The position numbers were made by a program, and so were the translations under genes. DNA of 64,000 nt from Novosphingobium sp. (lineage in GTDB: Bacteria; Pseudomonadota; Alphaproteobacteria; Sphingomonadales; Sphingomonadaceae): contig JAGIAR010000005.1 in assembly GCA_017744735.1 (NCBI GenBank), positions 124,001 to 188,000 on the forward strand, written 5' to 3'. Positions within the stretch are counted from its first letter, which is position 1, and every line of letters starts with the position of its first letter. Below are positions 12,974-20,398 of the stretch, in pieces. Under the pieces are notes generated by a model. The model made no database searches, was not told where the DNA came from, and saw nothing but the letters and a program-made list of their open reading frames with translations.

Positions 12974-13178
12974 GGTGCGCACTGTTGGCCAGCCATTCGT
13001 CCGCGGCCTCGTGGAAATGGGCCGCGGTGTCGTCATCGGTCCTGAGCGCAGCAGCCGCGCGCTCGCCGAGCATTTCGCGCACGATCTCTCGCACACGCTG
13101 CTCATCCACCGGTTGAATGGCGCGGGTGGAACGCGGCACGATGGTCGTACGACCGAAATCGTCGGCAGCCCCGCTCAT
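12834..13178 (-). CDS. Hypothetical protein coupled to the Cro-like gene
   Basis: A 114-residue ORF whose ATG overlaps the stop of the Cro-like gene (ATGA). The first 80 residues look natural: TIVPRSTRAIQPVDEQRVRE, IVREMLGERAAAALRTDDDT and HFHEAADEWLANSAHLI. The rest is basic low-complexity sequence antisense to the 12707 gene, so the true C-terminus is doubtful. Probably a leftward early gene co-regulated with the Cro-like protein. Confidence 0.5.
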   Translation of the reverse strand: MSGAADDFGRTTIVPRSTRAIQPVDEQRVREIVREMLGERAAAALRTDDDTAAHFHEAADEWLANSAHLIHLASTPVRRPSRLRAALTGCVRRVRAWSQRMHASDAPQDGRAAS

Positions 13179-13387
13179 GCCGCCTTCTCCGCGGGGTTGG
13201 GTTGGGCAAAGACTGCAGGCAACTCCCTGCCCTTCACCTTCGCGAAGGCTCCGAGGTCAGCGCGCCGCCACTTCGGGATGGAGTTGGATGACTTCCAGCT
13301 CGACACGGTGGTCGGGGCGAGATCGAGCGCGTTGGCCACCTCAACGGTGCCTCCAAGCGCGTCGATGAACTGTTCGACTGTCTCCAT
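13175..13387 (-). CDS. Cro-like / carph-isopro-type HTH protein
   Basis: A 70-residue protein: METVEQFIDALGGTVEVANA, LDLAPTTVSSWKSSNSIPKW, then RRADLGAFAKVKGR. This matches small phage HTH proteins of the YdaS or carph-isopro type (xALGGxxxVAxALgvxxxTVSxWkxxnxIPxWRR). It is divergent from the CI-like repressor gene and the operator at 13396 lies just before it, the standard Cro position. Start may be ATG 13387 or TTG 13393; no good ribosome site is visible. Confidence 0.78.
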   Translation of the reverse strand: METVEQFIDALGGTVEVANALDLAPTTVSSWKSSNSIPKWRRADLGAFAKVKGRELPAVFAQPNPAEKAA

Positions 13388-13395
13388 GGCCAAGC

Positions 13396-13471
13396 GTTAC
13401 GATAACCGTAACTCCATTGCAAGGACAAGTTACGATTTCCGTTAGAGACGCGCCATTACGATTCTCGCAAT
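13396..13471. promoter_or_regulatory. Three-site operator between Cro-like and CI-like genes
   Basis: Three 17-bp related sites lie at 13396-13412 (GTTACGATAACCGTAAC, an imperfect palindrome), 13429-13445 (GTTACGATTTCCGTTAG) and 13455-13471 (ATTACGATTCTCGCAAT). Centres are 33 and 26 bp apart. The arrangement recalls lambda OR, with one divergent gene on each side. Two further sites at 15290 and 15315 share the consensus TTACGNTTNNCGTAA. Confidence 0.8.
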
Positions 13472-13479
13472 GTGGTTGG

Positions 13480-14127
13480 ATGCTGACCCACGACGAAATT
13501 CGCGACGAACTGATCGCCCAGATCGACCGAGGCGATATCAAGCAGGCCGAAGTAGCACGCTCGCTGGGCATACCTCCGGCGCGTGTCGCGGAAATCAGGA
13601 AGCGCGAGCGTCGTATTCAGCCGAATGAAATGCCGGCATTAGCGAGACTGCTGAAGCTCGATGAAAGCGGGGTCGTGCCGGATTTACCACGAGTCACGAA
13701 TGTTTCTGAAAGTGACGATGTGGTGGAGATTATCGCCCTCGACCTTTCCCTTTCGATGGGGCCAGGCACCTTGATCGAGGAGTTCGTCGAGGAGGAGCCA
13801 CTCAAGTTCGACATGGGCCTCCTGCGCGCAATTACGCGATCGCCCTTCGCTCGTCTCCGGATCGTCAAAGGGGTTGGCGACAGCATGGAGCCAACGCTAC
13901 GCACCAGCGATCGAGTGTTGATCGATACCACAGAGAAGGCGCTTTCTCGCGTTCACGGCGTCTACTGGATCGACCATTTTGGGGCGCATGGCCTTAAGCG
14001 CCTGCGTCCCGCGGGCCAAGGTCGAGTGCTCATCGTATCTGATAATCCCAGCGTCCCAGATTACGATGTGGACGCGGAGGAGATCAGGATCCACGGGAGG
14101 GCGATATGGCTGATGCGAGATTTGTAG
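13480..14127 (+). CDS. CI-like phage repressor, HTH plus S24 peptidase domain
   Basis: A 215-residue protein. The N-terminus (IAQIDRGDIKQAEVARSLGI, PPARVAEIRKRERRIQ) is a helix-turn-helix. The C-terminal half is an S24/LexA-type domain with the nucleophile in GVGDSMEPTLRTSDRVLID and the general-base lysine in GLKRLRP. This is the autocleavable CI-type repressor that maintains lysogeny and responds to RecA. The start ATG 13480 is preferred to the track start, which lies inside the operators. The third operator lies directly before it, implying autoregulation. No strong ribosome site is seen. Confidence 0.9.
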   Translation: MLTHDEIRDELIAQIDRGDIKQAEVARSLGIPPARVAEIRKRERRIQPNEMPALARLLKLDESGVVPDLPRVTNVSESDDVVEIIALDLSLSMGPGTLIEEFVEEEPLKFDMGLLRAITRSPFARLRIVKGVGDSMEPTLRTSDRVLIDTTEKALSRVHGVYWIDHFGAHGLKRLRPAGQGRVLIVSDNPSVPDYDVDAEEIRIHGRAIWLMRDL

Positions 14128-14657
14128 GTCGCGCGTTCGCGGCAGTTATGGGGGCGGCGATATTAGCGTCGCCCGGCTACGGTAAGCCGGAGAAAACCGA
14201 GATTACCGCAGAGAACGGAGTGTCTCTGACTTTATACGCGGATGAGTTTGCCGATCACTTTGAGTACGACTCGCCGGAAGTGGCAGTTCCTGGAGCAAGC
14301 GGCGCTATTTTTGTCAGCAGAACGAAGGATAAGGGCGCGTGGGGCCGCGTCAGTGTGCAGGGATTGATCGTTTATCGTGGCAATTGGCGCTTTTACGACC
14401 GCGGTATTTTGCGGGGCGGAGAGGCTATCGAGTCGATCGAGGGGAGCCGCGATGTTGTGTCATGTGCGGGATCGTCGGGTACAGGAAATTGCCTCTTGAG
14501 CGAGACCATATCAATGTACCCTACCTCGCAGCAAATCGCGAAGCACAGCGCCAGCGGGAGTATCGACATTCAGATCGAATCAAAACGAGGAGAGGACATC
14601 GTCGTCTCAATTCCGGTTTCGTATTTCGATGCGTTAAATTCGATGGCGGCCAAGTAG
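14106..14657 (+). CDS. Predicted exported protein after the repressor (possible lysogenic-conversion gene)
   Basis: A 183-residue protein overlapping the repressor 3' end by 22 bp. The N-terminus has a basic start and a hydrophobic core (FVGRAFAAVMGAAILASPGY) like a signal peptide. The mature part is beta-rich with two cysteines (VVSCAGSSGTGNCLLSET), perhaps a disulfide. No family is recognised. Its coupling to the repressor means it is probably expressed in the lysogen, so it may alter the host surface or exclude other phages. The AT content is higher than its neighbours. Confidence 0.65.
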   Translation: MADARFVGRAFAAVMGAAILASPGYGKPEKTEITAENGVSLTLYADEFADHFEYDSPEVAVPGASGAIFVSRTKDKGAWGRVSVQGLIVYRGNWRFYDRGILRGGEAIESIEGSRDVVSCAGSSGTGNCLLSETISMYPTSQQIAKHSASGSIDIQIESKRGEDIVVSIPVSYFDALNSMAAK

Positions 14658-14747
14658 GGCGATGGGAGTGGCGAGTCCGTCCAGCGGCCAATTCGACCTC
14701 AAGCTCGACGCAGCAGTTTGGTACGACTTCAGCGAGCCCGGCGCTGA

Positions 14748-15206
14748 GTGAAGGAGGCAGCGCCTCACCCGCGGCTTGAGTTCGCTTTGCGCAACCGCGC
14801 CTCAGTTGCCTCGATGGTGTTTATTGCGACGCTTCAACTTCGGACGCCGCTCTTTGTTCTTGAGCGCTCAGGTGAGCTATGCGCCCCAGAATGCCTTCCT
14901 GAACCGGACTATCCGGCTTGGGCAGGAATGTGGACCGTGAAGGCGCGCGGCCTCGATGAGATATTCGGCACCACGACTCTGGACGAGAAATTGGGATCAG
15001 CAGTCGGTGCCACGTCGATCGGCCCCCAAGTCGTTGAGGACTATCTTCCGTTTCTGATCGCCGTTCGACGTATCGTCGAGGGCACCCATGAAGAGGGCGA
15101 TGCACTCGCGATGATTGCCGATCTGCGACTTCACAGCCGATGGGCCGAATATGTGGACAGGCACGGCGGCGCCGAAGCTATCTTTGAGCAAGCGCGCTCC
15201 ACCTAA
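14748..15206 (+). CDS. ORF carrying a MuF-like fragment
   Basis: The middle of this 152-residue ORF reads GLDEIFGTTTLDEKLGSAVG followed by ATSIGP, nearly matching GLDDIFGTTGLDEKLKPAVR/ASSSGP of the MuF protein encoded at 1096-2127. The upstream part of the track ORF looks unnatural; a start at ATG 14931 or GTG 14937 directly before the homologous segment is possible. The downstream part (LRLHSRWAEYVDRHGGAEAI) is not like MuF. It may be a recombination remnant of a related phage fused to other sequence, or a small protein that mimics the MuF tail. Confidence 0.5.
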   Translation: MKEAAPHPRLEFALRNRASVASMVFIATLQLRTPLFVLERSGELCAPECLPEPDYPAWAGMWTVKARGLDEIFGTTTLDEKLGSAVGATSIGPQVVEDYLPFLIAVRRIVEGTHEEGDALAMIADLRLHSRWAEYVDRHGGAEAIFEQARST

Positions 15207-15289
15207 CCCCCACCCCACTCGCCCGGCGGTGGGTCTCACGCAATCCCCCCATCCGACGCTTCCTTATCTGCTGATCTGCTAGCAATTAT

Positions 15290-15333
15290 ATTACGATTTT
15301 CGTATTGACATGATGTTACGGTTTTCGTAATCA
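15290..15333 (+). promoter_or_regulatory. Early rightward promoter overlapped by two repressor operators
   Basis: TTGACA (15305-15310) and TAATCA (15328-15333) are separated by exactly 17 bp. ATTACGATTTTCGTATT (15290-15306) covers the edge of the -35 and GTTACGGTTTTCGTAAT (15315-15331) covers the spacer and -10. Both match the immunity-region operators. Repressor bound here would shut off the operon starting at 15386. The rest of the 179-bp gap 15207-15385 shows nothing else. Confidence 0.82.
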
Positions 15334-15385
15334 TCCCCCATCACCCGGTGAGCCGCAAGCGCAGACCCGGCACGATGGAGGATTT

Positions 15386-15607
15386 ATGGCAACTGCCGCA
15401 ACCCAAGCCCCCGACCTGACGCAGCCGAGCTGGCCGCTTCGCCTTGCCGCCTATCGCGGCACGGCATTCGAAGCCGCAGCCCTGCGCTCGGTCATCGCCG
15501 ACGCCGAGAAGGCCGGCGATCCGGAATACGCCCGCGCCTGCCAGTATGCGCTCGACAGCGGAGACTGGTCGGATGTGGAGTTCTTCGACGCGCAGGAGGC
15601 CGCTTGA
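15386..15607 (+). CDS. Hypothetical phage early protein (73 aa)
   Basis: First gene after the repressible promoter. Acidic and helical (AAALRSVIADAEKAGDPEYA, SGDWSDVEFFDAQEAA). TGATG overlap with the next gene. No family is recognised. First-position early genes often encode host-takeover or antitermination factors, but nothing in this sequence shows that. Confidence 0.65.
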   Translation: MATAATQAPDLTQPSWPLRLAAYRGTAFEAAALRSVIADAEKAGDPEYARACQYALDSGDWSDVEFFDAQEAA

Positions 15608-15957
15608 TGGCCGGGGATACGCCTTGGACGGCGGGGCCTTGGAGGCTTGGGGCGGATTTGAACCGCATCCACCCGGACTGGCGCGATGAGCACGGAAACT
15701 CAGACCGGAGTTGTTACGGCAGAAATGGTGCCGTCAAGACCATTGCGACCCTGCGCCTTTCCGGTTGGCGTGGAATAAATCAACACGTTGCCGACGCCCG
15801 CCTGATCGCAGCCGCGCCGGAGATGGCGGAGTTCCTCCAAAAAACCGCCACCGCCCTGAAGGCCTTCCGTGATGGCGACCAAGATGCCTACCCAAGCTTC
15901 GCGCTGTGGGAAGCAGACTGTCATGCCCTCCTCGCCAAGATCGGAGCCGGCGCATGA
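15607..15957 (+). CDS. Hypothetical phage protein with ADARLIAAAPEM motif
   Basis: A 116-residue protein. The segment HVADARLIAAAPEMAEFLQK is common in small phage proteins of the Ea/Ead type seen in early accessory regions. The N-terminal half (TPWTAGPWRLGADLNRIHP) also fits that group. It overlaps both neighbours by 1-4 bp. Function unknown. Confidence 0.65.
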   Translation: MAGDTPWTAGPWRLGADLNRIHPDWRDEHGNSDRSCYGRNGAVKTIATLRLSGWRGINQHVADARLIAAAPEMAEFLQKTATALKAFRDGDQDAYPSFALWEADCHALLAKIGAGA

Positions 15958-16241
15958 CCGACCCCGCCCACATCCACCGCACCATCACCCGCCGCGGCAA
16001 CCTGGGCATGTTTCTGCCCGAGGGTTGCCCCGTGCGCCCCGTAGAGGTCGAGCATATGCAGCAGGCTGTCACCGCGATGCTGGCCGACACTGCCGCCGAA
16101 GAGGCGCTGGCAGACGCGGCATTCCTCGCTCTGTGGAAGCTGCGCGACAAACTGGCGCGCCGTGACTTCAACACCGCTGCCTGTCGTGCCGATGAAGCGA
16201 TCGAGACGTTGCAGGCGGCTTGTCGGGAGTTTGTGAAATGA
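15954..16241 (+). CDS. Hypothetical phage protein (95 aa)
   Basis: Starts at ATG 15954, coupled by ATGA to the previous stop; the track start at 15906 is inside that gene. Mostly helical and acidic (VEHMQQAVTAMLADTAAEEA, LADAAFLALWKLRDKLARRD). No family is recognised. Confidence 0.6.
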   Translation: MTDPAHIHRTITRRGNLGMFLPEGCPVRPVEVEHMQQAVTAMLADTAAEEALADAAFLALWKLRDKLARRDFNTAACRADEAIETLQAACREFVK

Positions 16242-16570
16242 TCCTTCGCACTGAAATCGAAATCAACACGGGCGGCTTTCAGGATTACAGCGTCCCGGTA
16301 GTCATCGACTATACCTATCAGGCTGGATGCTCTGCGACCTACACGCAGCCGGGCGAGGCGGACACCGTTAGCCTCAATTCCATCAAGGTCATCGATGCGG
16401 CAGGAAAGTCTCACGATTCCGATTGGCTGATCGATCTTCTCTGTGACGACGATGAGCTGCTGAGCCTTTGCGCTCTCGATTGGCAAGAAGCCCAGCAGGA
16501 TGCTGCGGAATATCGCGCAGAAGCTCGGCGTGAGGATGCTGAGCTTGAGCGCTGGGAGCGCGACCAATGA
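16238..16570 (+). CDS. Hypothetical phage protein (110 aa)
   Basis: Starts at ATG 16238 in an ATGA overlap. Beta-rich first half (EIEINTGGFQDYSVPVVIDY), then a very acidic helix (AEYRAEARREDAELERWERD). No family is recognised. Confidence 0.6.
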   Translation: MILRTEIEINTGGFQDYSVPVVIDYTYQAGCSATYTQPGEADTVSLNSIKVIDAAGKSHDSDWLIDLLCDDDELLSLCALDWQEAQQDAAEYRAEARREDAELERWERDQ

Positions 16571-16701
16571 CCCCCCGCCATCTCCTATCCGCCATGCTGC
16601 ACCCCGCCGTTCTTGCAGAATGGCGCCGGGTCTGGCCGTTCATCGTCATCGTCGCCGTGTTCCTGTTCGGGCTGGCGGTGGTTGGGCCGGAGCGGTGGTG
16701 A
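16567..16701 (+). CDS. Small single-helix membrane protein (44 aa)
   Basis: Too short for the track. It starts at ATG 16567 (ATGA overlap) and stops in a TGATG overlap with the YqaJ gene. One hydrophobic helix, VWPFIVIVAVFLFGLAVVG, follows a short amphipathic N-terminus. Function unknown. Confidence 0.6.
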   Translation: MTPRHLLSAMLHPAVLAEWRRVWPFIVIVAVFLFGLAVVGPERW

Positions 16702-17633
16702 TGGGCGCCCATGCCAAGATCCCGGTGGAAACCGACGACGATTTCCGTGCTCGCCATGTCGGCGCATCGGAAGTTGCTGCCCTGTTCGACGCCAGCCCAT
16801 ACCTTACCCGGTTCGAGCTGTGGCACCGCAAGAAGGGCAACATCGCCACGCCCGAGTTCGACGCGATGCGCGATGACGGAACGCCCGATAACGAGCGCAT
16901 CTATTGGGGCATCCGCCTGGAGGCCGCGATCATCGAGGCGGCCAAGGAGCGCTACGGCTACACAGACAGGGAGCAGGTCGACCGGCTCGATAACGGCGGG
17001 GGCTTGGGATGCCATCCGGATCGCCGCGTCGCCTGCCCCCAACGTGGCCCGGGCGTGCTCGAGATCAAGTGCGTCGATTGGCTGGAGCGCAAATCCTGGG
17101 GCGATGAGCCGCCGCTGCACTATCTGCTCCAATCGCAGACGCAGCAAGGCTTGGATGGCGTGACCTGGGGCGACGTGCTGGTGCTGGTCGGCGGCAACAA
17201 GCTGGAGCGGTTCCAATACGATTTCCGGCCCAAGGTCTTCGCCGAGATCGAGAAGCGCACCGCCGAGTTCTGGCGCAGCGTGGAAGCCGACGAACCGCCG
17301 CCGGCCGATTATAGCCGCGACCTCGATGCGATCCGCGAGCTCTACGGCGAAGCGACAGACGAGACCGTGGACCTGCGCAGCGACAATCTCGCGACCGATG
17401 CGGCCCTGACATTCCTTGCGGAAACCGAAAAGGCGAAGGAGGCCCAAGGTCGCGCCGACGCCGCCAAGGCCGAGCTGCTCGACAAGCTGGGCCACGCCAG
17501 CACCGGATTCCTCGAAGGCTTTACCGTCCGGACCACCGACGTGAAGCCCCTCCCCGAACGCGAAGCCAAGCCCGGCGAAATCATCCCGGGGCGCAAGGGC
17601 TACCGCCGATTTTCAGTGAAGGAGCAGAACTGA
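16701..17633 (+). CDS. YqaJ-family (lambda Exo-like) recombination exonuclease
   Basis: A 310-residue protein with start ATG 16701, reading MGAHAKIPVETDDDFRARHV. Motifs are those of the YqaJ/lambda exonuclease fold: GASEVAALFDASPYLTRFEL (nuclease entry motif), IYWGIRLEAAIIEAAKERYG (Glu motif) and PGVLEIKCVDW (ExK). This 5'-3' exonuclease would generate single-stranded ends for the RecT annealase encoded next, to which it is coupled by a TGATG overlap. The C-terminal 80 residues form a helical tail. The track extends it upstream into another gene. Confidence 0.9.
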   Translation: MGAHAKIPVETDDDFRARHVGASEVAALFDASPYLTRFELWHRKKGNIATPEFDAMRDDGTPDNERIYWGIRLEAAIIEAAKERYGYTDREQVDRLDNGGGLGCHPDRRVACPQRGPGVLEIKCVDWLERKSWGDEPPLHYLLQSQTQQGLDGVTWGDVLVLVGGNKLERFQYDFRPKVFAEIEKRTAEFWRSVEADEPPPADYSRDLDAIRELYGEATDETVDLRSDNLATDAALTFLAETEKAKEAQGRADAAKAELLDKLGHASTGFLEGFTVRTTDVKPLPEREAKPGEIIPGRKGYRRFSVKEQN

Positions 17634-18646
17634 TGGCAACCCAAGCCAATGCAAACCCCATCGCCGTCATCCGGCAGAACCTCGAGGTGATGGCGCCGGA
17701 ATTCAAAGCCGCGCTGCCGGCGCATGTGAACGAAGAAAAGTTCCGTCGCGTCGCCATGACCGCGATCCAGAACAACCCCGATTTGCAGAACGCCGACCGG
17801 CGCTCGTTGTTCGGCGCGATCGTCCGGCTCGCCCAGGATGGTCTCCTTCCCGACGGGCGCGAAGCCGCCTTGGTGATGTTTGGCAGCAAGGCGCAGGCCA
17901 TGCCGATGATCGCTGGCGTCTTGAAGAAGATCCGGCAATCCGGCGAGGTCGCGAAAATCAGCGCGCAGGTCGTCTACGAGAACGATCACTTCCTCGTGAA
18001 GTTCGGCTTCGACGAAGATGTCGAGCACAATCCGCCAGCCCTCGACAAGCCCCGTGGCAAGCCCATCGGCGCCTATGCCACGGCGGTGCTCAAGGACGGC
18101 TCGCAACTGCTCGAAGTCATGTCTTACGAGGAAATAGAGAAGGTCCGTGCCGTCAGCCGATCGGGCAAGAATGGGCCGTGGAATGCATGGTGGGGCGAGA
18201 TGGCGCGCAAGACCGTGATGCGCCGACTGTCCAAGCGCCTGCCCATGTCGACCGACCTCGAGGACGAAATCTTCCGCCGCGACGAGACGATGAACGCGCG
18301 CATCGACGGGCAGCCCATCCTCGCTGTGGTCGAGCATGAACCGAAGAACCGCCTCGACGCGCTCGAGCAGGTGATCGACGGCGATGCGGAATACGAGGAA
18401 ATCGACCACCGCGAAGGCCGCGACGACGCCGACATGGGCGAGGCGTTCAACGAAGAACCCGAAGCCCGGCGCCCCGCAATCGACTCCCTCATCGCCGAGA
18501 TCGACGACGCGGACGGCAAAGCGCTGACCGACATCCGCGCGCGCTTCCTCAAGCTCAAGCCCGACCTGCCCGACGATATCGTGGCGGATGTCGAGCAGCG
18601 GGTTGCGGATCGGGGGCGGGCTTTGGAGCGGGGAGAGGGGGAATGA
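17633..18646 (+). CDS. recT: RecT single-strand annealing protein
   Basis: A 337-residue protein. The core, VNEEKFRRVAMTAIQNNPDL, SLFGAIVRLAQDGLLPDGRE, MFGSKAQAMPMIAGVLKKIR and GPWNAWWGEMARKTVMRRLS, is characteristic of RecT. The acidic C-terminus (from about residue 225) is variable in the family. With YqaJ it forms a two-gene recombination system for replication restart, concatemer formation and recombination. Overlaps the next gene by 4 bp. Confidence 0.95.
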   Translation: MATQANANPIAVIRQNLEVMAPEFKAALPAHVNEEKFRRVAMTAIQNNPDLQNADRRSLFGAIVRLAQDGLLPDGREAALVMFGSKAQAMPMIAGVLKKIRQSGEVAKISAQVVYENDHFLVKFGFDEDVEHNPPALDKPRGKPIGAYATAVLKDGSQLLEVMSYEEIEKVRAVSRSGKNGPWNAWWGEMARKTVMRRLSKRLPMSTDLEDEIFRRDETMNARIDGQPILAVVEHEPKNRLDALEQVIDGDAEYEEIDHREGRDDADMGEAFNEEPEARRPAIDSLIAEIDDADGKALTDIRARFLKLKPDLPDDIVADVEQRVADRGRALERGEGE

Positions 18647-19212
18647 GCCGGATCTATGTCACGCCCTATGAAGTGATCGGCGACGGCCTCGCTGTTGCGG
18701 CGGCTCACTACGCCGCGATTGATGCGGCAGCGGAGGCTCATTGGGCCTTCGTCAAGCAGGTCGGCGGTGAGGGTTATAGGCCCCTGAACGGGGGCGGGTT
18801 GCGCTCAGTATTCTTCAAAGAGCTTCCCACCGCGTGGCGCAAGATCGGTTGGGGTGAGGGAGGCCGCATCGAAGCTGTGCCGCACAAAGGGAGCGCGACC
18901 GGGAAGTCACTCGCGAAGCAGATCGCTGCCTTGCCGCAGGGGAAGCGTGGTCGGGAACTGGCTTACGACCTCGGCTATAATCCGAAACAGATGGCGATGG
19001 ATGGGTCGCGGGGCGTGATCTATTTTCCGACCGATCTTCGCGTGACCTTTCCGGCAGAGCGAATTTTCGTCCGCATCCCGCGCTTCACAGATGACGGTTT
19101 CGAGCCTGACCCGGCGATACTGCGAGAGCTCCGAGAAAGCGAGTTCATGGCGGCTGTGGAAGCCCACAACGCCGAAGCGCGCCGCCAGCGTGAAGAGCGA
19201 GAAGCTGCATGA
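18643..19212 (+). CDS. Hypothetical phage protein (189 aa)
   Basis: ATG 18643 overlaps the recT stop. The protein shows a mixed fold with GYRPLNGGGLRSVFFKELPT, an internal basic segment GKSLAKQIAALPQGKRGREL and an acidic/basic helical C-terminus. I do not recognise a family. Its tight coupling to recT suggests expression with the recombination module. Confidence 0.65.
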   Translation: MSRIYVTPYEVIGDGLAVAAAHYAAIDAAAEAHWAFVKQVGGEGYRPLNGGGLRSVFFKELPTAWRKIGWGEGGRIEAVPHKGSATGKSLAKQIAALPQGKRGRELAYDLGYNPKQMAMDGSRGVIYFPTDLRVTFPAERIFVRIPRFTDDGFEPDPAILRELRESEFMAAVEAHNAEARRQREEREAA

Positions 19213-19382
19213 CCCGCTTCATCGCCACCACCCGCAAGGGCCTCGTCGTCGCCAGCTTCGACAGCGAGCATCTTGGCTGGGCATTCATCGCCGACCGCCG
19301 GAAGCGCGGGGTCAAGCTCGAGCTTTGGCGCGAGACTGTTGCTCGTGAGCGGTGTCAGAAAGCGCTGAAGGTAGCGGCATGA
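19209..19382 (+). CDS. Small basic hypothetical protein (57 aa)
   Basis: Too short for the track. ATG 19209 and TGA 19382 each overlap a neighbour by 4 bp. MTRFIATTRKGLVVASFDSE, then GWAFIADRRKRGVKLELW: a basic, beta-rich small protein. No family is recognised. Confidence 0.58.
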   Translation: MTRFIATTRKGLVVASFDSEHLGWAFIADRRKRGVKLELWRETVARERCQKALKVAA

Positions 19383-19576
19383 GCAGGAACATCGCGATCG
19401 CACTCGCCGTCTATGCACTGATCGGCGTGGTGACGTTCGGGCACTCGGCGGCGGCCACCCCTCCATGTAAGGCCGGGGATATGTGGTGTGTCCCCGGAGA
19501 GGAAGCCGTTTATCGAGGCTTCGCCTCCGGCCTCATGTGGCCCCTCTACTGGTCGTGGGAGGCCCGCCATGACTGA
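19379..19576 (+). CDS. Small membrane or exported protein (65 aa)
   Basis: ATG 19379 overlaps the previous stop. The N-terminal helix (NIAIALAVYALIGVVTFGHS) looks like a signal anchor and is followed by two cysteines (CKAGDMWC) and a Trp-rich end. Similar small membrane proteins are frequent in phage early regions. Function unknown. Confidence 0.6.
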   Translation: MSRNIAIALAVYALIGVVTFGHSAAATPPCKAGDMWCVPGEEAVYRGFASGLMWPLYWSWEARHD

Positions 19577-20093
19577 CGCGCCCCTCAAGCCCTGTCCTAC
19601 GCCGTGGTGCGTAAAAAGCCGTCCGCAGCACGTCAATGGCGCCATCAAAGGCTGCAACCGTCTCCGCTGCATAACCTGCGGCGTCGAGACGCCGACATAT
19701 TCAACCCGCGTGGAAGCCATCACCGCCTGGAACACCCGCCCCGATCCTGCGCCGACCGGAGAGGTGACGCAGGGGGATCGAGAGGCGGCGGCTGCCCTGA
19801 TCGTCGCTGCCCCCATTGTCGAGAACCCCGGCATCATCCGCTTCAGGGGAGCCGATGACGGTGGCTTCGTCCAAGCCTTCCGCAACCACCGCCTCCGCTC
19901 CGTCGCACCGCTTGAAGCGGAGAATGCGCGGCTGAGAGAGGCGTTGAGCAGCATCGTTGCATTCGAGACGATCCCGATCATGGATTACCTCGAAACGCAT
20001 GAACGTCTCGAAGTCTCGGTTGGCGAAATGAAGGAGATCGCCCGCCTCGCCCTCAGCCCCGATGGTGACGCCTCGGAAGGGGGTGGGTTGTGA
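19569..20093 (+). CDS. Lar-like (restriction alleviation family) zinc protein
   Basis: A 174-residue protein from ATG 19569. The N-terminal 45 residues follow the Lar-type zinc pattern: LKPCPTPWC, RLRCITCGVETPTYSTR and VEAITAWNTRP (family: LKPCPFCG...CxxCG...S..EAIxAWNrR). The rest is a helical region (LEAENARLREALSSIVAFET). Lar of Rac prophage modulates type I restriction; members in phages are often annotated this way on the zinc domain alone, so anti-restriction activity is unproven here. Confidence 0.7.
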   Translation: MTDAPLKPCPTPWCVKSRPQHVNGAIKGCNRLRCITCGVETPTYSTRVEAITAWNTRPDPAPTGEVTQGDREAAAALIVAAPIVENPGIIRFRGADDGGFVQAFRNHRLRSVAPLEAENARLREALSSIVAFETIPIMDYLETHERLEVSVGEMKEIARLALSPDGDASEGGGL

Positions 20094-20398
20094 AGGTGCG
20101 CATCGCCGATCATGTGGCCCATCTGCTGATTGCGGATGGCATCGAAAGTGCTTGCTGGGGCGATGGCGTGATGTGCGAAGCATCTTACGCATACTCGCCC
20201 GACGCTCATATCCACCCGCTAGACCGCATCGCCGCTGCCGTTTCTTCGTGCGAGCGCGCGCCCGATCTTTTTCGAAAAACATTGATTGCTGCTCACGACA
20301 GCAACGGAAACCCGCGCACTGTTCGCTGTTTCTGGCTGATCGGGACTCCCCGCCCTCTCCCCACTCTCAAGGACCGCCCCAATGACCAAGACCAATGA
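20090..20398 (+). CDS. Hypothetical phage protein (102 aa)
   Basis: GTG 20090 overlaps the previous stop. MKVRIADHVAHLLIADGIES, then a region with several cysteines. It overlaps the next gene by 17 bp. No family is recognised. Confidence 0.5.
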   Translation: MKVRIADHVAHLLIADGIESACWGDGVMCEASYAYSPDAHIHPLDRIAAAVSSCERAPDLFRKTLIAAHDSNGNPRTVRCFWLIGTPRPLPTLKDRPNDQDQ

